A stretch of 64,000 nucleotides of DNA from Bradyrhizobium sp. 139 (GCF_023074175.1 NZ_JADPKS010000104.1:1-64000), one strand, 5' to 3'. Shown: positions 7,833-16,917, counted from the stretch's first letter. Numbers and translations are program-made. Notes: generated from the letters alone by a model not told the origin.

Positions 7833-9950
7833 CTACCTCGCTCCCTGGGATTCACGCCAGGTCCTGAGCTCTTCGCGCAAGGCGTTCTGCTGCCTCGCCA
7901 GGTCCTCCAGCTGATCGCTGGTGGCGCCGCGCGTCTTCTGCCGCAGTTCCCTCGATTTGCGCAGGATCTCTGCGACCTTGGGCGGCAGAGGCTTGGTACG
8001 TTGACCGCGTTTGGAGTCCTTGCTCTGCCGGTCGGTTTCGTCCCGAAGCGCGTTCTGCTCCCGGAGCAGATCGTTCAGCTCGCGCGCAATCTCGTCCATT
8101 TCTTTTTGCTCGGCGCTGGGCGGCCCCGGAGGATTTTCCAGCGCACGCGCCAGGCGATCCAGCTCGCGCGCGGCCGCTTCGCGATTGCCGCGCTGGATCA
8201 GCCGTTCGATGCGTTTCATCTGGTCGTCGAGGCCGATCGCCGGTCGCGCCAGCGGATTGCTGCGCATCTGCTGGGCGTACTGGCGCATGTAATTGTCCAG
8301 CGCGGTCCGCAGATTGTCCATGAGCTTCTTGAGCTCTTCGTCGCTGGCGCCACGCTGAAGCGCCTGCTTGAGTGCGTCCTGCGCCGCGCGCAGTGCCTTG
8401 GCGACGTCGCTGGTATTGCCGTCCTCGATCGTCACCGCGAGCGCCCACAGGCTGGCCACGACGTCGCGCAGGGAATCGTCGGTGCGCGCCGCCTCGAGCT
8501 GGCGTGCGACAATGTGCAGGCCGAGATACTGCCCGGCCTCCGGCGTGAACATCTCGGGCGCGATCATCAGCGCGTCGAGCGCGGCATAGACCTCGGAATT
8601 CTTGTTGGCGTCGAGCGCGAGGATCCGGCGCTGCTCGATCAGCGCGCGGGCGAGCGGCTTGGTGAACAGCCGGCCCGGCAAGCGCATGTTGAAGGGTTCG
8701 CTCTTCGCCTCGTTGCCGGCTTCGTCCTTGGCGGTGAGCATCAGCGTGACGTCCGCGCCGGAATAGGGGTCTTCGCTGAGGTCCTTCACCGTCTGGCCGA
8801 CGCCGTTGCGGGTCCGCGCATTGGGGAGCGTCAGCGCGAATTGCGGCGGCTGGAACAGCGGCCGCGCGGCCTTGCCGTCGGCGTCCTTGGTTCCGTCCTT
8901 GTCATCGGCTGCGCGCGGAACGAATTGCGCCGCGGCGCCGGTGACGCCGTAATCGTCCTCGATCTTGTAGGAGAGCTGCAGCGCGCCATAGGCCTGACGC
9001 TCGGGATCCTTGGCGAGCGCGATCGTCGGCGCGCGGTCCGGCGTCGCCGTGAAAGCCCATTGCGGCTGGCCCGAGGGCGCGCGGACATGCGCGCTGCCGT
9101 CGCCCGCGATGGTGAAATGCTTCTCGTTGGTGCCCTTCGGCGCAGCCTCGGTGGGCGCGACCTCCTTGAGGCCGCCGGAGGTGGCCACATCGAGGCTGCC
9201 ACCGGAGGAGCGCACGATCAGGGTCGAGCCGGCCGGAACTGCGAGTGGGCCGCTGGCGGGCAGCGCCGCGGCCTCCTTGTTGGCGGCCGACAGGATGACC
9301 GGCGGCTTGCCGGTGTAGAGCGGCGGGGTAACCCAGGCATCGACGCGGACGTTGGTGGGCGCCAGCACGCCATTCCAGTCGAACGCGGCGCCGAGCCGCA
9401 TCGCGCGCTCGTCGCCGGCGGCGAAGAAGGTCGCAACCAGCATCACCATGACCAGCGCGCGCAGCGCCCAGGGATCATGCAGAACGAGGCGCGGATGCGG
9501 CAAACCGGCACGGATGCGCTTGAGCGAAGCCAGCGTGCGCTCGCGCTGCGCCTGCCACAGCGCCAGCGCGACCGGGTCTCGCGAGCTCAGCGTGTCCGTC
9601 AGCGTCGTCGCGGGGCGGTGGCGGATACCGGAGCCACGGTCGAGCCGGCTCAGAGCCTCGTCGCGACCCGGCCAGCGGAAACGAATCAGCGGGACCAGAG
9701 CGGCGATTGCGATGCCGGCAAAAACCACGAGACCGATGGCACGGACGATGGATGGCAGTGCCAGCCACAGGCCGGCCCACGACACCACCAGGAACAGGCC
9801 GACGACGGTCAGCACCCGCGCCAGATGCGGCCAGGCACGTTCCCACGCGATGGCATAAACGGCCCGATCGAGGGCCTGCGCCAGCTTCAGCCGCGACAGA
9901 GCGTCGCCATCGCGGATCGGGTCTGACGGGTCGGGGGTGACGCCGTTCAA
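7833..9950 (-). CDS. TIGR02302/DUF4175 family membrane protein, N-terminal part
   Basis: The 705-residue protein has two closely spaced membrane helices near residues 45-90, a third near 168-188 (ALVMVMLVATFFAA), a long Ala/Pro-rich periplasmic-type region, and a helical, Arg/Gln/Glu-rich C-terminal third. This matches the architecture of the alphaproteobacterial TIGR02302 (DUF4175) family, whose function is unknown. Known members usually also carry a Gln/Gly-rich tail and a DPLGRP motif in the same chain. Here the chain ends TWRESQGAR at a TAG and those elements are in the next gene (6909-7829). Either a real gene split or a read-through arrangement could explain this. Confidence 0.78.
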   Translation of the reverse strand: MNGVTPDPSDPIRDGDALSRLKLAQALDRAVYAIAWERAWPHLARVLTVVGLFLVVSWAGLWLALPSIVRAIGLVVFAGIAIAALVPLIRFRWPGRDEALSRLDRGSGIRHRPATTLTDTLSSRDPVALALWQAQRERTLASLKRIRAGLPHPRLVLHDPWALRALVMVMLVATFFAAGDERAMRLGAAFDWNGVLAPTNVRVDAWVTPPLYTGKPPVILSAANKEAAALPASGPLAVPAGSTLIVRSSGGSLDVATSGGLKEVAPTEAAPKGTNEKHFTIAGDGSAHVRAPSGQPQWAFTATPDRAPTIALAKDPERQAYGALQLSYKIEDDYGVTGAAAQFVPRAADDKDGTKDADGKAARPLFQPPQFALTLPNARTRNGVGQTVKDLSEDPYSGADVTLMLTAKDEAGNEAKSEPFNMRLPGRLFTKPLARALIEQRRILALDANKNSEVYAALDALMIAPEMFTPEAGQYLGLHIVARQLEAARTDDSLRDVVASLWALAVTIEDGNTSDVAKALRAAQDALKQALQRGASDEELKKLMDNLRTALDNYMRQYAQQMRSNPLARPAIGLDDQMKRIERLIQRGNREAAARELDRLARALENPPGPPSAEQKEMDEIARELNDLLREQNALRDETDRQSKDSKRGQRTKPLPPKVAEILRKSRELRQKTRGATSDQLEDLARQQNALREELRTWRESQGAR

Positions 9951-10126
9951 TCAACTCTCCAGGTTGCCCGGTAGAGAAGCCTACCACAACGGCAGCACTG
10001 AGGCATCCGTTCCTGTACGGGAGATACCCCTTTTCCCGCATAACACGAGGACGTGACTGGTCCGCCGCAACCCCGTAATTTCCGCGCGCCATCCAAGGGA
10101 AACGCAAGGGAAATAAAGGGAACGCC

Positions 10127-10510
10127 ATGGACAAGAAGATGCACGACAAGGGACTGGAAGTTCGCAAAGCGGTGCTGGGCGAGGCCTATGTCAACAACGC
10201 CCTCAAGAGCGTCGATGATTTCAACCGTCCGTTCCAGGAGATGCTCAACGAATATTGCTGGGGCACGGTGTGGGGCCGCGAGGAGCTGCCGCGCAAGACC
10301 CGCAGCATGCTCAACATCGCAATGATCGCGATCCTCAACCGCCAGCACGAATTCCGCGCGCATCTGAAGGGCGCGCTCACCAACGGCGTCACCCGCGACG
10401 AGATCCGAGAGATCCTGATGCAGGTCGCGATCTATGGCGGCATGCCCGCCGCGGTCGACAGTTTTCGCATCGCGCGCGAGGTGTTCGCGGAGATCGATGG
10501 CAAGGCATGA
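10127..10510 (+). CDS. Carboxymuconolactone decarboxylase family protein (PcaC-like)
   Basis: The 127-residue protein matches PcaC/CMD length and order: EYCWGTVWGREELPRKTRS, then IAILNRQHEFRAHLKGAL, TRDEIREILMQVAIYGG and MPAAVDSF. 4-Carboxymuconolactone decarboxylase acts in the protocatechuate branch of the beta-ketoadipate pathway. No other pca gene is nearby, so a role outside that pathway is possible. The peroxidase-type CxxC of AhpD is absent. It is single-gene, with a palindromic element downstream and a 3-hydroxyisobutyrate dehydrogenase-like gene next. Confidence 0.82.
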   Translation: MDKKMHDKGLEVRKAVLGEAYVNNALKSVDDFNRPFQEMLNEYCWGTVWGREELPRKTRSMLNIAMIAILNRQHEFRAHLKGALTNGVTRDEIREILMQVAIYGGMPAAVDSFRIAREVFAEIDGKA

Positions 10511-10528
10511 GGGCGCATCAATCTCCGC

Positions 10529-10717
10529 TGTCGTCCCGGACAGCGGAGCGCTAGGCAGCGCGCAGCGCTGTCGAATAGCGAAGCGCAGATCCGGACCCAT
10601 ACCCACAGGACGGTGTGGTTACGGGGACTCGGGGTTGCCCTTTCAAGCCGCGACTCCTCCCTGGGGTTATGGGTCCCGGATCGGCGCGCGCTTTCGGCGC
10701 GCTTGTCCGGGACGACA
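10529..10717. repeat. 189-bp nested inverted-repeat element, copy 1
   Basis: The outer arms tgtcgtcccggaca (10529-10542) and tgtccgggacgaca (10704-10717) are exact inverses. Inner arms gatccggacccata (10588 on) and tatgggtcccggatc (ending 10682) form a second stem-loop region. The stretch between the decarboxylase and the dehydrogenase (10511-10780) holds nothing else that I can identify. The same architecture and length occur at 23121-23309. Confidence 0.8.
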
Positions 10718-10780
10718 CCGCCGATGGAGCGCACGCCTTCGTCCACAATGAGAGCAAAATAACAAACACAAGGAAACACC

Positions 10781-11671
10781 ATGGACATCGGATTTATCGG
10801 CCTTGGAAACATGGGTTTCCCGATGGCACGGCGGCTGATCGAGGCGGGTCACAAGCTCACCGTGTTCGACACGCGCAAGGAGGTCGTCGACACTCTGGTG
10901 GCGCGCGGCGCCACCGCTGCAACATCGCCGAAGGACGTCGCCGACCAGGTCGAGACGGTGATGGCAAGCCTGCCGTCGCTGCAGGCCTCGCTCGAGGTTG
11001 CAACCGGCGCCAATGGCGTGATCGAGGGGAGCCGCGTAAAACGCTTCATCGACCTGTCGACCGTCGGTTCGCAGATGGCTTCGAAGATTCACGGCCTTTT
11101 GGCAAAACGCAACATCGTGCAGATCGATTGCCCCGTCTCCGGCGGCGTCGGCGGCGCCGAGAAGGGCACGCTGGCGGTGATGGTCTCAGGGCCGAAGGCG
11201 GAGTTCGAGCTGCTCAAGCCCGCGCTCGACGTGATCGGAAAAGTGTTCTTCATCGGCGAGAAACCGGGCGCGGCGCAGACCATGAAGCTCGCCAACAATT
11301 TCCTCTCGGCAACCGCGATGGTGGCGACGTCGGAAGCCGTCGTGATGGGCGTGAAAGCCGGGCTCGATCCGGCCGTGATGATCGACGTCATCAATGCCGG
11401 CTCCGGCATGAACACCGCGAGTCGCGACAAGTTTCCGCGCGCGGTGCTGCCGCGCAGCTTCGATTTCGGCTTCGCCACGGGATTGATGGTGAAGGACGTG
11501 CGGCTGGCTCTGGAGGAGATGAAGCAGCTCGGCCTGTCGATGGAGGTCGCGGACGCGGTCGGGCGCCTGTGGGAGACGGTGATCAGCGCGGAAGGCGCCG
11601 ATTCCGATTTCACCGCAGCCATCAAGCCGATCGAGAAGAAGGCGGGGGTGGTGGTTGGCGGGAAGGAATAA
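10781..11671 (+). CDS. NAD(P)-dependent beta-hydroxyacid dehydrogenase (3-hydroxyisobutyrate dehydrogenase-like)
   Basis: The 296-residue protein has the N-terminal Rossmann motif IGFIGLGNMGFPMARRL, the substrate loop DCPVSGGVGGAEKGTLAV, and the catalytic-lysine helix MKLANNFLS. These order and spacings define the beta-hydroxyacid dehydrogenase family, which includes 3-hydroxyisobutyrate, tartronate semialdehyde and 6-phosphogluconate-like enzymes. The DxxVSGG(V)xxA form fits oxidation of a short hydroxyacid, but the exact substrate cannot be read from sequence. It appears monocistronic, flanked by palindromic repeats on both sides. Confidence 0.85.
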   Translation: MDIGFIGLGNMGFPMARRLIEAGHKLTVFDTRKEVVDTLVARGATAATSPKDVADQVETVMASLPSLQASLEVATGANGVIEGSRVKRFIDLSTVGSQMASKIHGLLAKRNIVQIDCPVSGGVGGAEKGTLAVMVSGPKAEFELLKPALDVIGKVFFIGEKPGAAQTMKLANNFLSATAMVATSEAVVMGVKAGLDPAVMIDVINAGSGMNTASRDKFPRAVLPRSFDFGFATGLMVKDVRLALEEMKQLGLSMEVADAVGRLWETVISAEGADSDFTAAIKPIEKKAGVVVGGKE

Positions 11672-11681
11672 CGACGATCCT

Positions 11682-11765
11682 GTAGCCCGAGATGGAGCGC
11701 AGCGTTGTCCAGGATCATCGAGGCTTGACGCGAACCCGGATTACGCTTCGCTCCATCCAGTCTAC
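11682..11765. repeat. Intergenic palindromic repeat, family A, copy 2
   Basis: It starts gtagcccgagatggagcg and ends cgctccatccagtctac, with an internal acccggatt/atcatcg region. It shares both ends with the copy at 91-171, including the gatggagcgcag core. It separates the convergent dehydrogenase and lysA genes and could act as a bidirectional hairpin. Confidence 0.72.
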
Positions 11766-11772
11766 GGTCGAC

Positions 11773-13038
11773 TCACAGCCACGGCGCCGGCGTGTCCATC
11801 GCGATCAGCTGCTCGACCTCGATGCGCGGGCGCACCACGGCATATTGATCGCCCTTCACCAGCACCTCGGGCACCAGCGGCCGCGTGTTGTAAGTGCCGG
11901 CCTGCACCGCGCCATAGGCGCCGGCGGTCATGATCGCGAGGAGATCGCCGGGCTTGGGCGTCGGCAGCGTGCGGTCGAGCGCGAGATAGTCGCCGGTCTC
12001 GCAGACCGGGCCGACGACGTCGGCCATGATCGTGGCGGCGCGCTTGGCCGGCTGCGTCACCGCCAAAACGTCATGATGGGCCTCATACAATGTGGGGCGG
12101 ATCAGGTCGTTCATGGCGGCGTCGATGATGACGAAATTCTTGCCGTCGCCGTGCTTCACATAGATCACCTTGGCGACCAGGATGCCGGCATTGCCGACGA
12201 TCATGCGGCCGGGCTCGAATATCAGCGTGCAGCCGAGATTGTGGCTGACGCGCTTGACCATGGCGGCATAGGCGTCGGGCGCCGGCGGTGCCTCGCGGTC
12301 CATGTAATAGGGAATGCCGAGGCCGCCGCCGAAATCGACATGCGAGATGTTGTGGCCGTCGGCGCGCAACGTCTGCACGAATTCGGAGAGGATGCGGAAC
12401 GCGGTCTCCATCTTGGAGAGATCGGTGATCTGGCTGCCGATATGCACGTCGGTGCCGGTCACCTCGATGCCCGGAAGTTTTGCGGCGCGCGCATAGACCT
12501 CGCGGGCATGGGCGATCGGAATACCGAACTTGTTCTCGGACCTGCCGGTCGAGATTTTGGCGTGCGTGCCGGCATCGACATCGGGATTGACGCGGATGGA
12601 AATGCGCGCGGTCTTGCCCATCTCGGTCGCGAGGCGCGACAGCAGCTCCAGTTCGGGCTCGGATTCGACGTTGAGGCAGAGGATGTCCGCAGCAAGTGCT
12701 GCGCGCAGCTCGGCTTCGGTCTTGCCGACGCCGGAGAACAGGATCTTGCTGGCGGGAATGCCGGCGGCCAGCGCACGCTTCAATTCGCCGCCGGAGACCA
12801 CGTCGGCGCCGGCCCCGAGCTTGGCCAGCGTGCGCAGCACCGACTGGTTGGAGTTCGCCTTCATGGCGTAGCAGACCAGCACCTTCTCGCCGGCGAAGGC
12901 ATCGGCAAAGACACGATAGTGCCGCTCGAGCGTCGCAGTCGAATAGCAATAGAACGGCGTGCCGATGGTTGCGGCCAGCTCGGACAGGTTCACGGCCTCG
13001 GCGTGCAGCACGCCGTTGCGGTAGTCGAAATGGTTCAT
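11773..13038 (-). CDS. lysA: Diaminopimelate decarboxylase
   Basis: This PLP enzyme of the last lysine step (meso-diaminopimelate to lysine) has 421 residues, the usual length. Visible marks are the PLP lysine in CYAMKANSNQ, the HIGSQI loop, the glycine-rich phosphate-binding FGGGLGIPY, EPGRMIVGNAG and the C-terminal GPVCETGD cysteine/Asp contributed across the dimer. The ATG at 13038 starts MNHFDYRNG, as in relatives; longer upstream reading would run into lptM. It is the downstream gene of argH-lptM-lysA on the minus strand. Confidence 0.95.
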   Translation of the reverse strand: MNHFDYRNGVLHAEAVNLSELAATIGTPFYCYSTATLERHYRVFADAFAGEKVLVCYAMKANSNQSVLRTLAKLGAGADVVSGGELKRALAAGIPASKILFSGVGKTEAELRAALAADILCLNVESEPELELLSRLATEMGKTARISIRVNPDVDAGTHAKISTGRSENKFGIPIAHAREVYARAAKLPGIEVTGTDVHIGSQITDLSKMETAFRILSEFVQTLRADGHNISHVDFGGGLGIPYYMDREAPPAPDAYAAMVKRVSHNLGCTLIFEPGRMIVGNAGILVAKVIYVKHGDGKNFVIIDAAMNDLIRPTLYEAHHDVLAVTQPAKRAATIMADVVGPVCETGDYLALDRTLPTPKPGDLLAIMTAGAYGAVQAGTYNTRPLVPEVLVKGDQYAVVRPRIEVEQLIAMDTPAPWL

Positions 13039-13061
13039 GGCGTTGGCTCGGTTGCCCCAGC

Positions 13062-13352
13062 CTATCGGCTGGGTCTTTCGTCCAGGAGCGGGTCGAGGAT
13101 AAACGGTTTCTTCTTGCCCTTGGTCGCGGCAGGCCCCGTGTCCGCCCCATAGGTGGGATTGAACACGCTCGGCGTCCTCTGGGCTTCGGTCTCGGTGTCG
13201 GTCGGCGCAGCCCCGTTGGCCGTTGACGCGTTGGAGGCGGTCGGCGGCAAATCCAGCGGGCCCTTGCGGCCGCAGCCGGCAAGCGCGAGCGCCGTCAGGC
13301 TCAAGACAATGATGGCCCACCCCGAACCGGCCGGGCGAAACTTTGACGTCAC
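13062..13352 (-). CDS. lptM: Small lipoprotein of the LptM (YifL) family
   Basis: A lipoprotein signal peptide ends in LALAGC, and the mature protein opens CGRKGPLDLPP. CGxKGPL is the LptM/YifL signature; LptM assists LptD assembly in Escherichia coli. I chose the GTG at 13352 (MTSKFRPAGSGW...) because it has GGGGA seven bases upstream and gives a normal 25-residue signal. In-frame ATGs at 13382 and 13421 would lengthen the leader. The rest is a Thr/Ala/Pro-rich tail. Its position between argH and lysA is the conserved one. Confidence 0.8.
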   Translation of the reverse strand: MTSKFRPAGSGWAIIVLSLTALALAGCGRKGPLDLPPTASNASTANGAAPTDTETEAQRTPSVFNPTYGADTGPAATKGKKKPFILDPLLDERPSR

Positions 13353-13444
13353 GACGAAATCCCCACTACGCGGGCGCACCATACAGAGGTTGGCGCGCTC
13401 TGGCGAGAGCCGGATGACCATGAAACATAAGCGAAATTTTGCCC

Positions 13445-14842
13445 TCAGCCCAATTTTTGCTCTTTTTCCAGCCGCTTCGCCCAGGCCTTGGCCTGGCTCG
13501 CCACGTTCTTCGGCGCAGTGCCGCCAAAACTGGTTCGGCTCTTCACCGAGGATTCGACCGAGAGCACGCCGAGTACGTCCTTGGTAATCTTCGGCTCGAT
13601 GGCCTGCATCTCCTTGAGCGGCAGCTCGTGCAGCGCGACGCCGCCCTCGGCGGCCTTGGCGACGATGCGGCCGGTGACGTGGTGAGCCTCGCGGAACGGC
13701 ATCTTCAGGGTCCGCACCAGCCAGTCGGCGAGATCGGTCGCGGTGGCATAGCCTTCGCCGGCAGCAAGCCTCATCCTGGCCTCGTCAGGCACGAGATCGC
13801 GGACCATGCCGGTCATCGCGCGGATCGCCAGCGACAGCGCGGCAAAGCCCTCCATCGCACCCTGCTTGTCCTCTTGCATGTCCTTTTGATAGGCGAGCGG
13901 CAGGCCCTTCATCACGATCAGGAGACCGTTGAGCGCACCGATGACGCGGCCGGTCTTGGCGCGCACGAGCTCGGCGGCATCCGGGTTGCGCTTCTGCGGC
14001 ATGATCGAGGATCCCGTCGTGAACTTGTCGCTGAGGCGGATGAGGCCGACCAGCGGCGAGGTCCAGATCACGATCTCCTCGGCAAAGCGCGACATGTGCA
14101 CGGCGCAGATCGAGGCCGCCGACAGCGTCTCCAGCACGAAATCGCGGTCGGACACCGCATCGAGCGAATTTGCCATGGGGCGGTCAAAGCCGAGCGCCTT
14201 CGCGGTGGCGTGGCGGTCGATCGGGAACGAGGTGCCGGCGAGCGCGGCCGCACCGAGCGGAGATTCATTGAGCCGCTTGCGTGCATCCTGGAAACGGCCA
14301 CGATCGCGCGCGGCCATCTCGACATAGGCGAGCAGGTGGTGGCCGAAGGTCACGGGCTGTGCAGTCTGCAAATGCGTAAAGCCCGGCATCACGGTGCCGG
14401 CATGCTCCAGCGCGCGCTCCACCAGCGCCTGCTGGAACGCGGCGAGCGCGGCGTCGGTCTCATCGAGAATGTCACGGACATAGAGACGAAAATCCGTCGC
14501 GACCTGGTCGTTGCGCGAGCGCGCGGTGTGCAGGCGGCCGGCGGCCGGGCCGATCAGCTCGGACAGGCGGCTCTCGACGTTCATATGGATATCTTCGAGC
14601 GCGCGCTTGAATTCGAAGCCGCCCTTGCCGATCTCTGACAAAATCGTGTCTAGACCCTTGCCGATATTTTTCGCATCAGAACCCGTGATGATGCCCTGCG
14701 CGGCAAGCATCGCGGCGTGCGCCTTGGACGCGGCAATGTCCTGGGCAAAGAGGTGACGATCGACGTCGATGGAGACGTTGATCTCTTCCATGATCTCATC
14801 GGGACGTTCCGAGAACCGGCCGCCCCACATCTTGTTGCTCAT
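13445..14842 (-). CDS. argH: Argininosuccinate lyase
   Basis: The 465-residue protein is of the normal length for ArgH, the last enzyme of arginine synthesis (argininosuccinate to arginine and fumarate). The fumarase/lyase-superfamily signature GSSIMPQKRNPDAAE is present, as are the conserved MWGGRFSE start, SRNDQVATD and GFTHLQTAQP blocks. The catalytic Ser is in the GSSIMPQK loop. It is divergent from tlpA with about 100 bases between. Confidence 0.95.
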   Translation of the reverse strand: MSNKMWGGRFSERPDEIMEEINVSIDVDRHLFAQDIAASKAHAAMLAAQGIITGSDAKNIGKGLDTILSEIGKGGFEFKRALEDIHMNVESRLSELIGPAAGRLHTARSRNDQVATDFRLYVRDILDETDAALAAFQQALVERALEHAGTVMPGFTHLQTAQPVTFGHHLLAYVEMAARDRGRFQDARKRLNESPLGAAALAGTSFPIDRHATAKALGFDRPMANSLDAVSDRDFVLETLSAASICAVHMSRFAEEIVIWTSPLVGLIRLSDKFTTGSSIMPQKRNPDAAELVRAKTGRVIGALNGLLIVMKGLPLAYQKDMQEDKQGAMEGFAALSLAIRAMTGMVRDLVPDEARMRLAAGEGYATATDLADWLVRTLKMPFREAHHVTGRIVAKAAEGGVALHELPLKEMQAIEPKITKDVLGVLSVESSVKSRTSFGGTAPKNVASQAKAWAKRLEKEQKLG

Positions 14843-14945
14843 GATCCCCTGCTCACGCCTTGCCTGTCGCTGCGACCCGTGCCGCGCGTTTGCCGACTGC
14901 TGCCAGCCGTATTAAGAGGCCCCTGATAGCCATATCTGCGACCGG

Positions 14946-15623
14946 ATGACAAACGATATGCTCGACAAGACGCCCTCCGCCACGCGCCGGATCCCCCTCG
15001 TCGTCGCCACGGTGGCGATCGGGGGGCTGGCCGGCTTCGCCGCGCTGTACGGGCTGGGCCTGGGCCGGGCGCCATCCGGCGATCCGGCGTGCCGGGCGGC
15101 AGTGGCAACGGCGCAGAAGATCGCCCCGCTCGCCCATGGCGAGATGGCCGCCCTGACCATGGCGAGCGCGCCGCTGAAACTGCCCGACCTCGCCTTCGAG
15201 GACGCCGACGGCAAGCCGAAGAAGCTGTCCGATTTCCGCGGCAAGACCCTGCTGGTAAATCTCTGGGCCACCTGGTGCGTGCCTTGCCGCAAGGAAATGC
15301 CGGCGCTGGACGAGCTCCAGGGCAAGCTTTCGGGCCCCGATTTCGAGGTGGTGGCGATCAACATCGACACCCGCGACGCCGAGAAGCCCAAGACGTTCCT
15401 GAAAGAGGCCAATCTGACCCGGCTCGGCTATTTCAACGACGAGAAAGCCAAGGTTTTCCAGGATCTTAAGGCGATAGGCCGAGCCTTGGGCATGCCGACT
15501 TCGATATTGGTCGACCCGCAGGGCTGTGAGATCGCGACGATCGCGGGGCCGGCGGAATGGGCCAGCGAGGACGCGCTCAAGCTGATCCGGGCGGCGACGG
15601 GCAAGGCCGCCGCGTCGCTGTAG
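14946..15623 (+). CDS. tlpA: Membrane-anchored thiol:disulfide reductase TlpA
   Basis: The 225-residue protein has an N-terminal membrane anchor (about residues 14-38) and a periplasmic thioredoxin domain with active site WATWCVPC. The text after the anchor (DPACRAAVATAQKIAPLAHG) and the C-terminal GCEIATIAGPAEW agree with the B. japonicum TlpA that I remember. There TlpA reduces ScoI/CoxB for cytochrome aa3 copper insertion. The extra Cys pair of TlpA (in DPACRAA and DPQGCEI) is retained. This gene is the best taxonomic marker in the window. Confidence 0.95.
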   Translation: MTNDMLDKTPSATRRIPLVVATVAIGGLAGFAALYGLGLGRAPSGDPACRAAVATAQKIAPLAHGEMAALTMASAPLKLPDLAFEDADGKPKKLSDFRGKTLLVNLWATWCVPCRKEMPALDELQGKLSGPDFEVVAINIDTRDAEKPKTFLKEANLTRLGYFNDEKAKVFQDLKAIGRALGMPTSILVDPQGCEIATIAGPAEWASEDALKLIRAATGKAAASL

Positions 15624-15633
15624 GCGATATCTC

Positions 15634-15828
15634 TTAAGCCGTGATGTTGAGGTTGCCGCCGACGCCGGCCCCGACATTGGCGAGCGAGGCCTGACCGGCG
15701 CCGAGCAGCGTCAGCACGGTGGATTTCTCCGCGTCCGCGTTCTGCTTCATCAGCGTTGCCGCGATATTCGACTGCAGCGCGCCTTGCTGAGCGGCCAGCA
15801 TGGTGCTGACCATCGCCATCATGTCCAT
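15634..15828 (-). CDS. Small YjfB-like putative motility protein
   Basis: The 64-residue protein (MDMMAMVSTMLAAQQGAL...) resembles the YjfB/putative motility family, small Met/Ala/Gln-rich helical proteins often found with flagellar regulons. No motility gene is nearby. It is convergent with tlpA, whose stop lies ten bases away. It has no signal peptide or cysteine. The identification rests on composition and the M-x-Q-x-S/N-I-A-A-T-L-M-K-Q pattern. Confidence 0.65.
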   Translation of the reverse strand: MDMMAMVSTMLAAQQGALQSNIAATLMKQNADAEKSTVLTLLGAGQASLANVGAGVGGNLNITA

Positions 15829-15932
15829 TACGCGAACCCCTGGTACTGGTCGGACATTAGGGGCGATGGGTTAACGGGAGGTGGAGATTTCGGACGGTCT
15901 CGTGGCCTGGACACAGTCCGACACGAAGGGCC

Positions 15933-16023
15933 GTAGAGTGGGCAAAGCGCAGCGTGCCACAAATCAGCATCGCGATTGCCGAGGCATGGTGGGCACGGCG
16001 CTGTGCGCCTTTGCCCACGCTAC
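15933..16023. repeat. Intergenic palindromic repeat, family B, copy 1
   Basis: It begins gtagagtgggcaaag and ends ctttgcccacgctac, with internal inverse arms cagcgtgccac and gtgggcacggcgctg. The same design is seen at 48997-49088. It occupies most of the gap between the YjfB-like gene and the 3' end of the hydroxyacyl-CoA dehydrogenase. Confidence 0.78.
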
Positions 16024-16035
16024 GGCACCGCTGCC

Positions 16036-16917
16036 TTACCGCGTCGGAACCGGCTTGGCGCCGCGGTAGTCGTAGAAGCCGCGCTGGGTCTTGCGGCCGA
16101 GCCAGCCGGCCTCGACGTATTTCACCAGCAATGGGCACGGACGGTATTTGGAGTCGGCCAGGCCCTCGTGCAACACCTGCATGATCGACAGGCAGGTATC
16201 GAGGCCGATGAAATCGGCGAGCTCGAGCGGGCCCATCGGATGATGTGCGCCGAGCTTCATGGCCGCGTCGATCGCCTCGACGTTGCCGACGCCTTCGTAC
16301 AGCGTGTAGATCGCCTCGTTGATCATCGGCAGCAGGATGCGGTTGACGATGAAGGCCGGGAAATCCTCGGAGACCGCGACCTGCTTGCCGAGCTTGGCGA
16401 CGAATTCCTTCGATGCCTCGAAGGTCGAATCGTCGGTGGCAATGCCGCGGATCAGTTCGACCAGCTCCATCAGCGGCACCGGATTCATGAAATGAATGCC
16501 GATGAAGCGCTCGGGCCGGTCGGTGGCAGCGGCAAGCCGCGTGATCGAGATCGAGGAGGTGTCGGAGGCGACGATCGCCTCCGGCTTCAGCACCGCGCAG
16601 AGCTCGTGGAAGATCTTGCGCTTGACCTCTTCCTTCTCGACCGCGGTCTCGATCACAAGGTCGCAGTCGGCGAGATCGTCGAGCTTTTCGGCAAGCTTGA
16701 TGCGCGCCATCGCCGTGGTCTTGTCGTCCTCGCTGACGGCCTTTTTGGAGACCTGGCGCGCCAGATTGCCGTTGATGGTGGCCATGCCTGATTTCAGGCG
16801 GTCGGCCGAGATGTCGTTGAGCACCACGTCGAAGCCGGCCAGGGCCGCAACATGCGCGATGCCACTGCCCATTTGACCCGCGCCGATCACGCCGACCTTC
16901 TTGATTACTGCCGCCAT
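16036..16917 (-). CDS. 3-hydroxybutyryl-CoA dehydrogenase
   Basis: The 293-residue single-function enzyme has the NAD motif VGVIGAGQMGSGIAH near its N-terminus, then DTSSISITRLA, and the substrate block RFIGIHFMNPVPLMELVEL with catalytic His in FIGIHF. It oxidises (S)-3-hydroxyacyl-CoA in butyrate/PHB or beta-oxidation pathways. The ATG at 16917 (MAAVIKKVGV) suits the family; an upstream ATG at 16959 adds 14 unlikely residues. It follows etfBA on the same strand after a strong terminator, so it probably has its own promoter. Confidence 0.9.
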   Translation of the reverse strand: MAAVIKKVGVIGAGQMGSGIAHVAALAGFDVVLNDISADRLKSGMATINGNLARQVSKKAVSEDDKTTAMARIKLAEKLDDLADCDLVIETAVEKEEVKRKIFHELCAVLKPEAIVASDTSSISITRLAAATDRPERFIGIHFMNPVPLMELVELIRGIATDDSTFEASKEFVAKLGKQVAVSEDFPAFIVNRILLPMINEAIYTLYEGVGNVEAIDAAMKLGAHHPMGPLELADFIGLDTCLSIMQVLHEGLADSKYRPCPLLVKYVEAGWLGRKTQRGFYDYRGAKPVPTR

